In this document: in pieces, positions 7,334 through 16,892 of the stretch
Layout: each line of letters begins with the position of its first letter
Position numbering within the stretch: the first letter of the stretch is position 1
Source: Affinirhizobium lemnae
Lineage (GTDB): Bacteria > Pseudomonadota > Alphaproteobacteria > Rhizobiales > Rhizobiaceae
Reading direction: 5' to 3'
Assembly (NCBI RefSeq): GCF_022968395.1
Contig: NZ_JALJQZ010000028.1
Coordinates: 1-54,100, forward strand
Length of the DNA stretch: 54,100 bases
Translations under genes and position numbers: made by a program
The notes under the pieces: generated by a model
The model's database searches: none
The model's input: only the letters and a program-made list of their open reading frames with translations
Told to the model about the DNA's origin: nothing

Positions 7334-8524
7334 TTAACCAATCAGTTCGATCGCCATGGCCGTTGCCTCGCCGCCACCGATACATAGCGATGCAATTCCC
7401 CTGCACAAGCCCTTTGACCTTAGGGCGTTCAAGAGTGTGACTAGAACGCGGGCACCGGAGGCCCCTATCGGATGACCAAGCGCGCACGCTCCTCCATGGA
7501 TATTCACCTTGTCATGAGGAAGATCCAAGGCTCTCATTGTTGCCATCGTCACCACCGCGAAGGCTTCATTGATTTCATACAGGTCGACTTCCCCTGGTTG
7601 CCAATCGAGCGCATCACACAGTTTGCGGATCGCGCCAATTGGGGCTGTTGGAAAGTCAGCAGGCGCACCGGCATAGGTGGCGTGACCCACAATTCTCGCA
7701 AGAGGCGTAAGTTGCTGACGCTCTGCTTCACGCCTGCTCGTGAGCACAATCGCAGCCGCACCATCCGATATCGATGACGCATTCGCAGCCGTTATCGTTC
7801 CTCCCTCGCGAAAAGCAGGCCGGAGAGACGGAATCTTATCAGGTCGTGCCAATGAAGGCTGTTCATCAAAGGAAACGGATCGTGTTGCCCGGTTAACCTC
7901 GACCTCAACCGGGCAGACCTCAGCGATAAAAGATCCATTGACGATCGCGGCCTGAGCCCGACTTAGCGAAGATAACGCAAACTCGTCCTGCGCCTGCCGC
8001 GAAAAGCTGTGAGCCTGCGCGCAGTCTTCCGCGAAAGTACCCATCAGGCGGCCGTGTTCGTAGGCGTCTTCAAGACCATCCAAAAACATATGGTCCAGAA
8101 CACTACCATGTCCCATGCGCAGACCGGTCCGAGCCTTCTTCAGGAGGTAGGGTGCATTGCTCATACTTTCCATGCCGCCGGCGATAACGACCGCGGCGCT
8201 GCCCGACCGGATCAGATCGCTACCCAGCATGACTGCTTTCATGCCGGAACCACACATCTTATTAATTGTCGTGGCGCCTGCCGATAAGGGGAGCCCAGCC
8301 TTGATGGCCGCCTGCCGCGCGGGTGCTTGCCCCTGCCCGGCCGAAAGGACGCACCCTATAAGCACCTCATCCACCAATTCAGGATCGAGTCTTGAGCGTT
8401 CTACTGCGGCGCGAATTGCCGCCGCTCCCAGGTCGCTGGCTGAAAGAGTCGACAAACCGCCTTGGAAGGCACCCATCGGCGTTCGTGCCGCAGCCGCAAT
8501 TACAACAGAGTCATCACGCGTCAT
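7334..8524 (-). CDS. Acetyl-CoA C-acetyltransferase (thiolase)
   Basis: A 396-aa thiolase II, catalysing thiolytic cleavage or condensation of acyl-CoA/acetyl-CoA in the cytoplasm. The acylated cysteine is C91 (I-N-K-M-C-G-S-G-M). The N-E-A-F motif, the G-H-P-I-G-A-S-G-A-R catalytic histidine loop near 350 and the second cysteine C-I-G-G-G-E near 380 are all present. The start at 8524 is backed by a perfect GGAGG five bases away. It lies 10 bases downstream of the short-chain dehydrogenase on the same strand, so the pair probably performs the last two steps of beta-oxidation of a short or branched acyl-CoA. Confidence 0.92.
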   Translation of the reverse strand: MTRDDSVVIAAAARTPMGAFQGGLSTLSASDLGAAAIRAAVERSRLDPELVDEVLIGCVLSAGQGQAPARQAAIKAGLPLSAGATTINKMCGSGMKAVMLGSDLIRSGSAAVVIAGGMESMSNAPYLLKKARTGLRMGHGSVLDHMFLDGLEDAYEHGRLMGTFAEDCAQAHSFSRQAQDEFALSSLSRAQAAIVNGSFIAEVCPVEVEVNRATRSVSFDEQPSLARPDKIPSLRPAFREGGTITAANASSISDGAAAIVLTSRREAERQQLTPLARIVGHATYAGAPADFPTAPIGAIRKLCDALDWQPGEVDLYEINEAFAVVTMATMRALDLPHDKVNIHGGACALGHPIGASGARVLVTLLNALRSKGLCRGIASLCIGGGEATAMAIELIG

Positions 8525-8534
8525 ATCTACCTCC

Positions 8535-9299
8535 TCACCGTGGCGCCATGCGAAGAGCACCGTCCAATCGGATGACCTCGCCATTCAGCATAGGATTTTC
8601 GATTATATGACCGACCAACATCGCGTATTCATCCGGCTTGCCGAGACGCTTCGGAAATGGCACGGATGCACCGAGCGCATCCTGAACCTCCTGGGGCATC
8701 CCCGCCATCATTGGCGTTTCGAAAATGCCAGGTGCTATAGTCACAACCCTGATGCCGTGTTGCGCCAACTCTCTCGCTGCCGGCAGTGTCAACGCAGCGA
8801 CGCCACCTTTAGAAGCGGCGTAGGCTGCCTGACCGATCTGACCGTCATATGCAGCAATCGAAGCCGTATTGATGATCACGCCTCGCTGTCCATCCGTACC
8901 AGGCGCATTTCCCATCATAGCCTCCGCACAAAGCCTGAGTAGATTAAAACTACCAACGAGGTTGATCATCAGGGTGCGTGTAAATCTTTCCAGATCATGA
9001 GGACCTGACCGACCAATGATCTTCTCCCCTGGTGCCACTCCAGCGCAATTCACCAGACCGTCGATGGTGCCGAATTGCGTCACAGCAGCAGCAATCGCAT
9101 CTTTGACCTGACTTTCGGATGTCACATCCGCCTCAAATGTTGCTGTACGAGTTCCGATCTCTTGCGCGGCGCGACTCAACTTCTGGCCATCAAGATCCAA
9201 CAAGACAAGATTGGCGCCCTGCACGGCCAGATGTCTAGCAGTCGCCAAACCCAAGCCGGAACCTGCTCCAGAGATTACATAAGTTCGATCAACAGTCAT
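8535..9299 (-). CDS. Short-chain dehydrogenase, 3-hydroxyacyl-CoA dehydrogenase type-2-like
   Basis: A 254-aa classical SDR. The NAD-binding glycine motif is G-A-G-S-G-L-G near residue 9, followed by an acidic L-D-L-D that predicts NAD preference, N-C-A-G near 85, and the Y-A-A-S-K catalytic pair near 155-159. The sequence G-I-F-E-T-P-M-M and the C-terminal N-P-M-L-N-G-E-V-I-R-L-D-G are typical of HSD10-like 3-hydroxy-2-methylacyl-CoA dehydrogenases. Start 9299 has GGAGGAG five bases upstream. It is the first gene of a two-gene unit with the thiolase and is divergent from an AraC regulator 73 bases away, the likely controller. Confidence 0.88.
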   Translation of the reverse strand: MTVDRTYVISGAGSGLGLATARHLAVQGANLVLLDLDGQKLSRAAQEIGTRTATFEADVTSESQVKDAIAAAVTQFGTIDGLVNCAGVAPGEKIIGRSGPHDLERFTRTLMINLVGSFNLLRLCAEAMMGNAPGTDGQRGVIINTASIAAYDGQIGQAAYAASKGGVAALTLPAARELAQHGIRVVTIAPGIFETPMMAGMPQEVQDALGASVPFPKRLGKPDEYAMLVGHIIENPMLNGEVIRLDGALRMAPR

Positions 9300-9372
9300 T
9301 TGCTCCTCCAAAAGAAACAGGATGATGAAATGATGAGCCGACTGTGGCAATCAATGACCGAACAAAACAACA

Positions 9373-10374
9373 ATGATGTCAAATTTTACCATGCCTAGAC
9401 ATAGCAATTCGCTCATAGCTCCATGTTTCGTGGATGAGGCACTGAAGCCCCTGCTCAATCGCGGGATAGATCCCGCCTCGCTCCTGAAGTCGTGCGGCAT
9501 CAATGCAGGTTTGCAGGAACCCGTTACAATCAGCAGTTACGGCAAGCTTTGGCGTCGGGTAGCCGATGTTCTCGATGACGAGTTTTTCAGTCTTGGCACC
9601 CAACAAATGCCACGGGGCAGCTTTGAGCTGTTATGTCACTGCGTGATCACCAGCAGGACGCTAGAAGAGGCGCTTGCGCGTGGCCTGAAGTTTCTATCCA
9701 TTGTCCTGTATCAGCCCAGCGCAAGGCTTCAGGTAGCAAAAGGGCAAGCCATACTCCAGGTAGTTAAAGAGGTACCGAATGGATCCGCCTTCACTTACAG
9801 GACATTTTGGCTGATCATTCTAGGTGTCTGTTGCTGGCTTATCGGTAAACGGATTCCACTCCTCAAAGTCGAGTTTGCCTGCGAAGCACCCAAGGATATA
9901 GCGGATTACTCTATTTTCTTTGGATGCAAGGTAGAGTATAGTTCTGATAAGACTGCCTTATACATGGACAAAGCTTTTTTGACGCTGCCGAACATACGTC
10001 GATCGACGGATGTGCCCAAATTTCTCCAGAAGGCCCCGGCGAATATTCTGATTCGGTATCGTCACGATCAGACATTTACAGAGCTTGTTCGTACCACGCT
10101 TGAGGCCTCCTCACCCACAGACTGGCCGAAGTTCGATAAATTGGCTTCCATTATCGGCATATCGCCGTCAATCCTGAGACGAAAGCTTAAAAGTGAGGGA
10201 ACCAATTACTCGACAATCAAGGGTCGCATGAGATTGAAGCTTTCTCGGGAGATACTGGAAACATGCGAGATGACGATTTCGGACCTTGCATTCCATATGG
10301 GATACTCTGAACCGAGTGCGTTTCATCGCGCCTTCAAGAAAGCATGTGGCACAAGCCCACGCAGTGGGAAATAG
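9373..10374 (+). CDS. AraC-family transcriptional regulator
   Basis: A 333-aa regulator. Residues about 20-205 correspond to the arabinose-binding-like N-terminal domain of the OruR/ArgR-type AraC group (F-V-D-E-A-L-K-P-L-L-N-R-G-I at the start). Residues about 235-330 carry the two helix-turn-helix units (A-S-I-I-G-I-S-P-S-I-L-R-R-K-L and I-S-D-L-A-F-H-M-G-Y-S-E-P-S-A-F-H-R-A-F). The start is unsure, with ATGs at 9373, 9376 and 9391 and no strong Shine-Dalgarno. The end is abrupt after G-T-S-P-R; a neighbouring frame continues as Q-W-E-I, so a one-base slip close to the IS630 debris could have shortened the tail. It is divergent from the SDR/thiolase unit. Confidence 0.85.
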   Translation: MMSNFTMPRHSNSLIAPCFVDEALKPLLNRGIDPASLLKSCGINAGLQEPVTISSYGKLWRRVADVLDDEFFSLGTQQMPRGSFELLCHCVITSRTLEEALARGLKFLSIVLYQPSARLQVAKGQAILQVVKEVPNGSAFTYRTFWLIILGVCCWLIGKRIPLLKVEFACEAPKDIADYSIFFGCKVEYSSDKTALYMDKAFLTLPNIRRSTDVPKFLQKAPANILIRYRHDQTFTELVRTTLEASSPTDWPKFDKLASIIGISPSILRRKLKSEGTNYSTIKGRMRLKLSREILETCEMTISDLAFHMGYSEPSAFHRAFKKACGTSPRSGK

Positions 10375-10519
10375 ATAATCAGGACCCGATCGAAAGGGAG
10401 CATACTGAACTACGGCGTTATGTTTTTTCTCTTTTACCTCGCCAACCGTTTTCGATTTCCGAAATGACGGCAGCAGACCTCGCGCGTCAGCACAGCCGCG
10501 AAGTTAGAGCGCGTCCACT

Positions 10520-10740
10520 TTACTCGGGGTCATATCCGCAGGATTTGAAGCAGTTGGCGCATTCTTGCGGCTCGAACAGGGTGACGATGTGGCCGACCGT
10601 ATTTCATAGCCCTCGATGGTCCGCTCGGCTTTGGCGCGCAAGACAGTTTTGAGCTTGGCGAAGGCTTTCTCGATGGGGTTGAAGTCTGGACTGTAAGGCG
10701 AAAGGTATCCAAAGAATAAAACCTGCCCATGATTCATCTG
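10520..10740 (-). pseudogene. IS630-family transposase, C-terminal remnant
   Basis: The minus strand encodes Y-S-P-D-F-N-P-I-E-K-A-F-A-K-L-K, which includes the last acidic residue of the IS630 DDE triad. After a frameshift near E-G-Y-E it continues as I-V-T-L-F-E-P-Q-E-C-A-N-C-F and ends G-Y-D-P-E with TAA. Everything upstream of the P-Y-S-P-D motif is missing. The rest of the stretch 10375-10907 contains no other gene. Bases 10807-10850 resemble a rhizobial-type intergenic repeat (AGAGTTTCC ... ATGCTCTA), but no exact second copy is seen in the window. Confidence 0.8.
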
Positions 10741-10907
10741 CATCTCAGGGGAATCACAGTTCCTCAAAAGATGGAACTCTCCGAGTCTCGTTATTCGAAC
10801 GATACTTTAGAGTTTCCAGTGAAAACGGAATCACATGCTATGCTCTATCTCATTGTTTTTACACAGTCCAGACGTATAATCGCTGATTCTCTTTTACTGG
10901 ACCTGCC

Positions 10908-11585
10908 CTAGTTGGTCCCTATGACGAGGGCATAACCCACACCGCGGATGGTGGCGATTGGCGCGTCTCTCCCGTCCAATTGCATCTTTTTGCGCAAACG
11001 TGCGATGAGATTATCGACGGTATGTCCACTGATCGAGGTCGGATCACGATTGGCTATGACGTCAAGTAGAAAGTCGCGCGAAAGTGCCTCACCAGGCTTA
11101 GATGCCAGGGCGACCAGGATGTTCATCTCACCGGCAGTCAATTCCAGCAATTGTCCATTTGGGCGAAAAAGCTCACGGCGAACGACATCGAGGATCCACC
11201 CGTCGAACGTGATTACTGGTTCCCGTGAGCGCCGGAGCACACTTCGAATCCGCGCATGAAGCGTTTTCAGATTGATAGGCTTCGTAACATAATCATCACC
11301 TCCAGCGTCCAGACCTGCCAGAACATCGTCATCGGAATCGCGCGCGGTGACAAAAATTAGCCCATAAAGAGAGCCGAGCCTGAGCTTGCGAGCAGCTTCA
11401 ATGCCGTCACCATCCGGCAGGTTCACGTCGAGAAGAATGATATCAGGCTGATGGCTCTGCAGCCGTTGACGCATCTCCGCCAGGGAGCGGGCTGCGAAGG
11501 TTGTCATGCCGTTCTGTTTGAGAAATGAGCAGATCAGCTCCAGGCTCTCTGGTGCATCTTCAACCACAAGAACCGTTGTACTCAT
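10908..11585 (-). CDS. OmpR-type response regulator
   Basis: A 225-aa two-component regulator. The receiver domain covers residues about 4-118, with the acidic pocket E9-D10, phospho-acceptor D53 (L-L-D-V-N-L-P-D), a T-A-R-D switch and the conserved lysine in T-K-P-I. The C-terminal winged helix (about 130-222) is of the OmpR/PhoB class, with the H-T-V-D-N-L-I-A-R-L-R-K-K recognition helix. The start at 11585 lies 4 bases after the stop of the hybrid kinase, so translation is probably coupled and the kinase is its partner. Target genes are unknown. Confidence 0.9.
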   Translation of the reverse strand: MSTTVLVVEDAPESLELICSFLKQNGMTTFAARSLAEMRQRLQSHQPDIILLDVNLPDGDGIEAARKLRLGSLYGLIFVTARDSDDDVLAGLDAGGDDYVTKPINLKTLHARIRSVLRRSREPVITFDGWILDVVRRELFRPNGQLLELTAGEMNILVALASKPGEALSRDFLLDVIANRDPTSISGHTVDNLIARLRKKMQLDGRDAPIATIRGVGYALVIGTN

Positions 11586-11589
11586 GACG

Positions 11590-14130
11590 TTACTCGATAC
11601 TCCGCCGCTGACCTGCGGCACTGACTGCGTTTATTTGGGATATGCTGAAATAAACGGCGTTCCGCAATTTCGAGCACGTTTCTATGTGATGCTGTGGTTC
11701 TGCTGTCAACGCCTGCGCTGCGGCTTCGGCAAGTATCTGATCGCCCATGTTCGCGGCACTTCCCTTCAGCCGATGGGCAATCTCCCTCAATCCGACGTCA
11801 GTTATGTCGACTTTCTGAAGAATGTCATGCTCATCTGCGAGATGCTTCAGGAACAGGTCGTTCACGTTCGAATATGTTTGTTCGCCGGGCAGAATGACGG
11901 AACTTTCGTCGACTGCGACACCCAGCAGGCACGCAGTAAGTTCCTCATCAGACATATTCAAGCTGAGCGAAATTACACGACTTTGCTCAGGATCTTTGGC
12001 ACCTGACAAGGGCATTTCGTTCTTGAACACGACGAGGGAGGCCGATGCGGGCAAAAGTGGGCTGAGATCTCGCAGATCGTCTGACCCGTCGAATACAACC
12101 ACGCCTGCGAAGTACCTGGCTTTCAGCATGGCTTGAGCAGCCAAAAAGTCCCGCGCAGGGAATAAACGCAAATCCAGTCTACGCAATCGCAATTGGAGCG
12201 TCTTCGGAAGATCCCCGACTACCAATACATCGTCGCCTCTTCGTAGAGGACTAATCGATTTCCTTCTCTCCGGTAAAGACGCCAGAAGACGCAAAAGAGC
12301 GTCGATGTCGATCGGTTTGGAAAGATGCCCGTCGATCCCTGCGGCGAGTGACCGCTCGATGTCTTCGCGCATCGCATTGGCCGTCAACGCGATGATCGGC
12401 AGTGCACCGATTTCGCCGCCAAGCGCCCGAATTCGTCGCGTGGCTTCAAAGCCGTCCATTCCTGGCATCTGCAGATCCATCAGGACGACATCGAAGGAAC
12501 GATGCTGGATGCGTTCGAGAGCAGCCAGGCCGCCGTCAACAACCTCGCAACGATGCCCCGCGGCCGTCAAAAGGCCGGACGCAACGGCCTGGTTCACTGG
12601 ATTATCCTCAACGATCAGAATATCCAGTGATCGCGGACTTGTCTTCTCGTCGAATTTCGCTGGCTTTTCCGCAATATCACTGGGCGCAACGGGAGGAAGC
12701 GGCAAGCTGACGCAGAAAGAACTACCGACGCCCGGTTCGCTCTTCACAGCGATAGACCCCTGCATCGTTTCGACGAGACGGCGCACAATGGCAAGACCCA
12801 AACCCGATCCGCCAAAGCGTCGCTTGATCGTAGCATCGACCTGCACAAACGGCTCAAACAGGCCGGGAATTTGCTCGGGCGGAATGCCAATGCCGCTATC
12901 CCTGACCTCAATGCGCACTCGATGCTCTGCCTTGTCTTGTCGGATATTGATCATGACATAGCCAACTTCGGTGAACTTGACCGCATTTCCCACAAGATTG
13001 AACAAAATCTGCCGCAGACGCGCGGCATCCCCCAGGAACCAGCCAATGCTCGGGGCTTCTTGCTCAAGCCTAAGTTCGATCCTTTTCTCCCGGGCGCGCG
13101 GCGTCATAAGGTCCACAACGTCCTGCGTCAGGCGACCAAGATCCACCGGTTCATGCAGAACGACATCAGCACCACGTTCAAGGCTGGAGAGATCCAGTAC
13201 GTCATCCAGAATGGCGCGCAAAGCCTCAGCGGAACGGCGCACGACGCTCAACCGCTCACGAACGGAAGTGCTGAGTTTCTCGCCCAACAAGAGCTTAATC
13301 ATCCCAAGGATGCCATTCATCGGCGTGCGGATTTCATGGCTCATCACCGCCAGAAACTCGCTTTTAATCCGTTCCCCGGCTTCGGCCCGCTCCTTGGCAG
13401 CGATCAGTTCGCGGTTGATGCGTCGCATCTCCTCCATATGCAGGAATTCGACGCGTCGCATGCGGTTCAACTGTATGCGTGCCATATTGCCGACGACATA
13501 AGCTACTGTCGCCACGAGAAATATGGAGGAAAGATCCAAGAGGCTTTCGGGATCGGGTCTTAGGATACCCCAGAACACCAGACTGATGGTCCAGGCGTAG
13601 ACGCTGGCCAGCGCGACAGGTAGAGCGCGCCCAGGCAGATACATTGGCAGCGCGATCGCGATCAACGGAATGAGCGCTCCGCCGTGTCTTGTCAAAGCCG
13701 GATGATTGAAGATCAACGCGTTGAAAAAGAAGAAGACTATGGTTTGCGTATAACTTGCAAACACAATCTCCCGCTGCGAATTTGCCCTGGCCAGGGCAAA
13801 CAGCGTTACCACGCAAAGGACTACGAGACCGAAACGGATGCCGAGAAACTCATAGAGCATCGGCGTCTTGATCATCATCAGGTCCATCGGCGCGAAGGAA
13901 ACACTCGCCAAGGTCGTCGCCAAAACACAGAGGCGGGCAATATTCAGCGTCTCGGCCCGAGCAGTTTCTGTATACCGAGCCTCGACATCACGGTCACGAA
14001 ATTCACCGGTCCATATGATCGCACGACGCTGATCAACCGGCTGTTGCTGCATTGAGGTCATGGAGGCAACGCTACTGAGGAAACTTCCGTTCTTATTGCA
14101 CAGTTCGCTCAGATTACGAAAGGTGGCCAA
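11590..14130 (-). CDS. Hybrid sensor histidine kinase (TM-HisKA-HATPase-REC-pseudoREC-Hpt)
   Basis: An 846-aa inner-membrane phosphorelay kinase. About six hydrophobic segments span residues 65-218 with no large periplasmic domain, as in RpfC-like sensors. The dimerisation domain has phospho-accepting H265 (S-H-E-I-R-T-P-M-N). The ATPase shows N-A-V-K-F-T, D-S-G-I-G-I and G-G-S-G-L-G-L. The receiver has D552 ([11 protein letters not shown]). Residues about 630-705 look like a second receiver without a clear phospho-aspartate, and a C-terminal Hpt domain carries H786 (H-R-L-K-G-S-A). The full-length frame begins with TTG at 14130; ATGs at 14061 or 14052 are alternatives. Phosphate probably flows to the receiver, then Hpt, then the downstream OmpR-type regulator. 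Confidence 0.9.
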   Translation of the reverse strand: MATFRNLSELCNKNGSFLSSVASMTSMQQQPVDQRRAIIWTGEFRDRDVEARYTETARAETLNIARLCVLATTLASVSFAPMDLMMIKTPMLYEFLGIRFGLVVLCVVTLFALARANSQREIVFASYTQTIVFFFFNALIFNHPALTRHGGALIPLIAIALPMYLPGRALPVALASVYAWTISLVFWGILRPDPESLLDLSSIFLVATVAYVVGNMARIQLNRMRRVEFLHMEEMRRINRELIAAKERAEAGERIKSEFLAVMSHEIRTPMNGILGMIKLLLGEKLSTSVRERLSVVRRSAEALRAILDDVLDLSSLERGADVVLHEPVDLGRLTQDVVDLMTPRAREKRIELRLEQEAPSIGWFLGDAARLRQILFNLVGNAVKFTEVGYVMINIRQDKAEHRVRIEVRDSGIGIPPEQIPGLFEPFVQVDATIKRRFGGSGLGLAIVRRLVETMQGSIAVKSEPGVGSSFCVSLPLPPVAPSDIAEKPAKFDEKTSPRSLDILIVEDNPVNQAVASGLLTAAGHRCEVVDGGLAALERIQHRSFDVVLMDLQMPGMDGFEATRRIRALGGEIGALPIIALTANAMREDIERSLAAGIDGHLSKPIDIDALLRLLASLPERRKSISPLRRGDDVLVVGDLPKTLQLRLRRLDLRLFPARDFLAAQAMLKARYFAGVVVFDGSDDLRDLSPLLPASASLVVFKNEMPLSGAKDPEQSRVISLSLNMSDEELTACLLGVAVDESSVILPGEQTYSNVNDLFLKHLADEHDILQKVDITDVGLREIAHRLKGSAANMGDQILAEAAAQALTAEPQHHIETCSKLRNAVYFSISQINAVSAAGQRRSIE

Positions 14131-14420
14131 TCCTCAATCCGCCTCTGACGAAAGCACTTTCTCCAGCACGATCTTGCCCTGATCCTGATGGTGAGTCTTC
14201 CGTAAAGGAGTGAACCGCCTATCGCTGCGGGCCTCCGAGCAGATGATCCATACAACGAATGAAAGACTATCGCATGGCCCACGCAAAATGTGCTGCGGTT
14301 TTGCGATAAGGACCTACGACAAATCAGAGGGTTAAAGCGTCAGAAGCGAATCTGAAAGATCGAGACTCAAATTGCGGTGATGTGAGGCGATCTTCCAGAA
14401 ATCCAGCTGCGGTGTGATTA
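14131..14420. other. Intergenic stretch upstream of the hybrid kinase
   Basis: No gene is seen here. The stretch separates the end of the epimerase gene from the start of the kinase on the same strand and should hold the kinase promoter. No convincing promoter boxes or hairpin were identified by eye. Confidence 0.4.
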
Positions 14421-15290
14421 TCAACCACCCAGGACAAATCTGGAAAATGCCAGCGAATGGCGTGCATCCTCATCGAGCTTTGCTTCGTCGGCACCATTTG
14501 TCAGATCCCGCCACACACGGATGTCAGATCCGATTGTTCCACCTGTCTTTACGAAGGGCTCCATAACGACTGAACCTGTATAATTGATCTCCCGCAGCGC
14601 CGTGCCGATTTCATGCCAAGGCATCCGTCCCTTGCCCGGAACCCGGCGATTACTTTCCCCTGTATGGAAGTGTCCGAGAAGCGTGCCTGCAGTACGAATC
14701 GCGTCTCCGAAACTATCTTCCTCGATATTCATGTGAAAGGTATCGAGCATGACCTTGACGTTCGGCTTGTCGACTTGCTTCACGAAGGCAACCCCTTCGG
14801 CGGCTGTATTGAGCACATGGTTCTCGAAGCGGTTCAGAACCTCGATGCAAAGGTTGATCCCAAGGTTGTTCGCAAAATCCGCGATACCATGGATGCCTTC
14901 CACACCCCGGGCCCAATCGCCTTCCTTGTCCACCGTCTGCGAATAATCGACCGGCCAATAGGAATGCAAAGCGCCACCAATAGTCTTGATATCAAGCTTT
15001 GCGACATTGGTGAGCGTTTGTTCGAAAAAGGCTTTTCCAGCGGCGCGAACTGCCGCATCCGGAGAGGAAAGATAACTGTTCTTGGACGGGCCGATGCCAG
15101 CGGTCAGGATAATGTTATTGTCAATCGCACTTTGCTTGATAGCAGCCAGTTCTGCATCACTGTACTCGTTGATATGGTGTGCCGCGACTTCAATGACATC
15201 GAAGCCCAGCTTGGCGACCTTTTCAATGTAAGGGCCGAATTTTGCGCTCCACTCGTGCTCCCAGTAAGAATAGTAAATTCCATGTTTCAT
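14421..15290 (-). CDS. dpe: D-psicose (D-allulose) 3-epimerase
   Basis: A 289-aa TIM-barrel sugar epimerase interconverting D-fructose and D-psicose, or related ketoses such as tagatose/sorbose, at C3. It closely resembles the characterised Agrobacterium tumefaciens enzyme in length and sequence. All four manganese ligands of that enzyme fall at the same numbers: E150 (C-I-E-V-L-N-R-F), D183 (M-L-D-T-F-H), H209 (G-H-F-H-T-G-E-S) and E244 (V-V-M-E-P-F). It follows a ribose-type importer on the same strand, so the imported sugar is probably a rare ketose that is epimerised to a metabolisable one. About 600 bases of decayed genes separate it from the permease gene, so how it is now transcribed is unclear. 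The LacI protein at 20717 is the likely regulator. Confidence 0.9.
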   Translation of the reverse strand: MKHGIYYSYWEHEWSAKFGPYIEKVAKLGFDVIEVAAHHINEYSDAELAAIKQSAIDNNIILTAGIGPSKNSYLSSPDAAVRAAGKAFFEQTLTNVAKLDIKTIGGALHSYWPVDYSQTVDKEGDWARGVEGIHGIADFANNLGINLCIEVLNRFENHVLNTAAEGVAFVKQVDKPNVKVMLDTFHMNIEEDSFGDAIRTAGTLLGHFHTGESNRRVPGKGRMPWHEIGTALREINYTGSVVMEPFVKTGGTIGSDIRVWRDLTNGADEAKLDEDARHSLAFSRFVLGG

Positions 15291-15504
15291 TGGTATTTTT
15301 CCTTTGAGATAGACAAGAAAGAACCGTCCTGTTGGACTGCCTCACTTGCTGTTGTTCACGCGCAGATAGGGATCTGTGCTGTTGAAGCGATGAAGAAGCC
15401 GTTCGACAAGCCTCGCTCCACTGTCTTTTGGCTATCCTCAGAGAACAAGCCGAAACTGCGCCACCGGCCGACAATGCGGCGGCGCAGTTCCTCGACGAAA
15501 ACGA

Positions 15505-15570
15505 TCAGATCGAACATTGACTTTTGCCTGTCCCACGGCGTTTGCCGTGCCAGAAGACAGTTGCCTTCAC
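15505..15570 (-). pseudogene. 5' stub of a zinc-dependent alcohol/polyol dehydrogenase
   Basis: A GTG at 15570, preceded by a perfect AAGGAGGT eight bases upstream, opens the frame V-K-A-T-V-F-W-H-G-K-R-R-G and then hits a stop after about 22 codons. The peptide is the typical N-terminus of zinc-dependent medium-chain dehydrogenases (M-K-A-x-x-x-H-G). The intact ribosome site and lost body point to a recently truncated gene of the epimerase operon. A further open stretch ending at 15342 (H-R-F-N-S-T-D-P-Y-L-R-V) may be the tail of another lost gene; I could not identify it. Confidence 0.55.
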
Positions 15571-15689
15571 ATACGATTACCTCCTTCGATCGAAGTATGG
15601 GCCATTCCCCTGCTCGGGCGACCTCGAGCGAGCTGTCGAAGACGGGAACTGCGGCACCATTATTCTTATTCGTTTTGAGGCGCCGCAAC

Positions 15690-15895
15690 ATGTCTCGCAG
15701 TCCGTATATACCGGCGCCAAGCCCATACTTTCCCAATAGTAGGCGGCTATGTTTTGCGTTGCAGGTTAGAAGTTCAATCCAAGGGATTTCAATGAAATCC
15801 TGACGATAGCTTGCAGCTCCTTCGATATCCCGTTTTACTCCAGCGTGGTGCCAAATCGTGGCCCACACCGTTGCATGAATCCCATCTGGCTGCAC
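15690..15895 (-). pseudogene. 5' stub of a second sugar phosphate isomerase/epimerase
   Basis: From the ATG at 15895 the minus strand reads M-Q-P-D-G-I-H-A-T-V-W and later D-F-I-E-I-P and H-S-R-L-L-L-G-K-Y-G-L. This is the ordered N-terminal pattern of the D-tagatose 3-epimerase/IolE-like family (about 65 codons). Beyond residue 65 the frame stays open to 15356 but no longer resembles the family, and the metal-binding residues are absent. This suggests a deletion or rearrangement after the first quarter of the gene. The stub starts one base after the permease stop, so it was once part of the operon. Confidence 0.65.
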
Positions 15896-15896
15896 G

Positions 15897-16892
15897 TCAG
15901 GCCTTCTTTCTTCTAAAAATGTGAGAGTTCGAAGCCAGTGTGCGTGCCGCCATCACAACAATCATCAACACGCCCCACAGAGCGGTTGCGAGATGCTGGT
16001 TTGCGCCCATGAGATTGAGGCCGGAGGAAAGCAATTGCAGAACGATCAGTGCCACGAAGACCGGAAGCACGCGACCGAACCCGCCAAACGGATTGATACC
16101 GCCGAGGAAAGCCGCCAGCACAGTGATCAGCAGATAGGATTCGCCATGGCCTACGCGCACGGAGTTGAACCGGGCCAGCATGATAATACCGGCAATGGCG
16201 CACATGATGCCTGATAGGGTGTAGACCAAAACAACGATCTTGCGCGTGTTCAGGCCCGAATAATGCGCCGCCTCCAAATTGGAGCCGATCATCAGCAGAC
16301 CAAAACCAAGCTTGCTGCGGGTCAGAAGAACATGCCAAGTCGCTACACAAACGAGGAAGATCAACAAGGGGACCGGGAGGCCAAAGATCGATCCATGACC
16401 GATGAGGCCCACATAGCTTGGAAAGCCTGAGATATCACCGCCGCGCGTCAAAAACTCTCCAAGACCGCGCAGAAAGATCATCATCGACAGGGTTACGAGA
16501 ATAGGATGAGCGCGGGTGTAGGCAATGGCAACGCCCGTCAGCGCACCGGTAGCAGCTCCAGTCCCAAGGGCGGCCAGGCAGGCGAAGAGAAAAGCGCTGG
16601 TGGGTGCGTCCACGCCGCCATGAGTCTGCCACACCCAGGCTGCGGCGAGGCCTGAAAGGTTCGCCGCAAAGGTGATGGACAGGTTGATGCCACCAGTCAG
16701 CAGCGGCAAAAGCATGGCAAGCGTCAACAAACCCAGTTCCGGAAGCTGGAAGGCAACCGAGCCGAATGTCGCCATGGAGAGAAAGTTGTCTGCCGCGAGG
16801 CCGAAAATCAGCAGAACGGCCACAAGAGCCACCATCGGCCCGCCCATATCTGGGCCGAAACTGGCCCTGAAGTTCCGGACAAATGCCTTCAT
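15897..16892 (-). CDS. Sugar ABC transporter permease (RbsC-like)
   Basis: A 331-aa integral membrane permease of the ribose/xylose/galactose class (branched-chain permease superfamily), with about nine hydrophobic segments. The family loop appears as G-G-I-N-L-S-I-T-F-A-A-N near residue 67 (cf. G-G-I-D-L-S-V-G), and L-G-G-I-N-P-F-G-G-F-G-R near 265 corresponds to the G-G-T-S-x-x-G-G-x-G motif. It overlaps the preceding permease by four bases (ATGA), so the two are translationally coupled and probably form a heterodimer. It belongs to the importer placed upstream of the allulose epimerase. Confidence 0.92.
   Translation of the reverse strand: MKAFVRNFRASFGPDMGGPMVALVAVLLIFGLAADNFLSMATFGSVAFQLPELGLLTLAMLLPLLTGGINLSITFAANLSGLAAAWVWQTHGGVDAPTSAFLFACLAALGTGAATGALTGVAIAYTRAHPILVTLSMMIFLRGLGEFLTRGGDISGFPSYVGLIGHGSIFGLPVPLLIFLVCVATWHVLLTRSKLGFGLLMIGSNLEAAHYSGLNTRKIVVLVYTLSGIMCAIAGIIMLARFNSVRVGHGESYLLITVLAAFLGGINPFGGFGRVLPVFVALIVLQLLSSGLNLMGANQHLATALWGVLMIVVMAARTLASNSHIFRRKKA

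Noticed and set aside
15356..15690. Treating 15356-15895 as an intact 179-aa protein
   Set aside because: Only the first 65 residues resemble an epimerase. The rest covers, in another frame, a dehydrogenase start with its own ribosome site, so the open frame is accidental.
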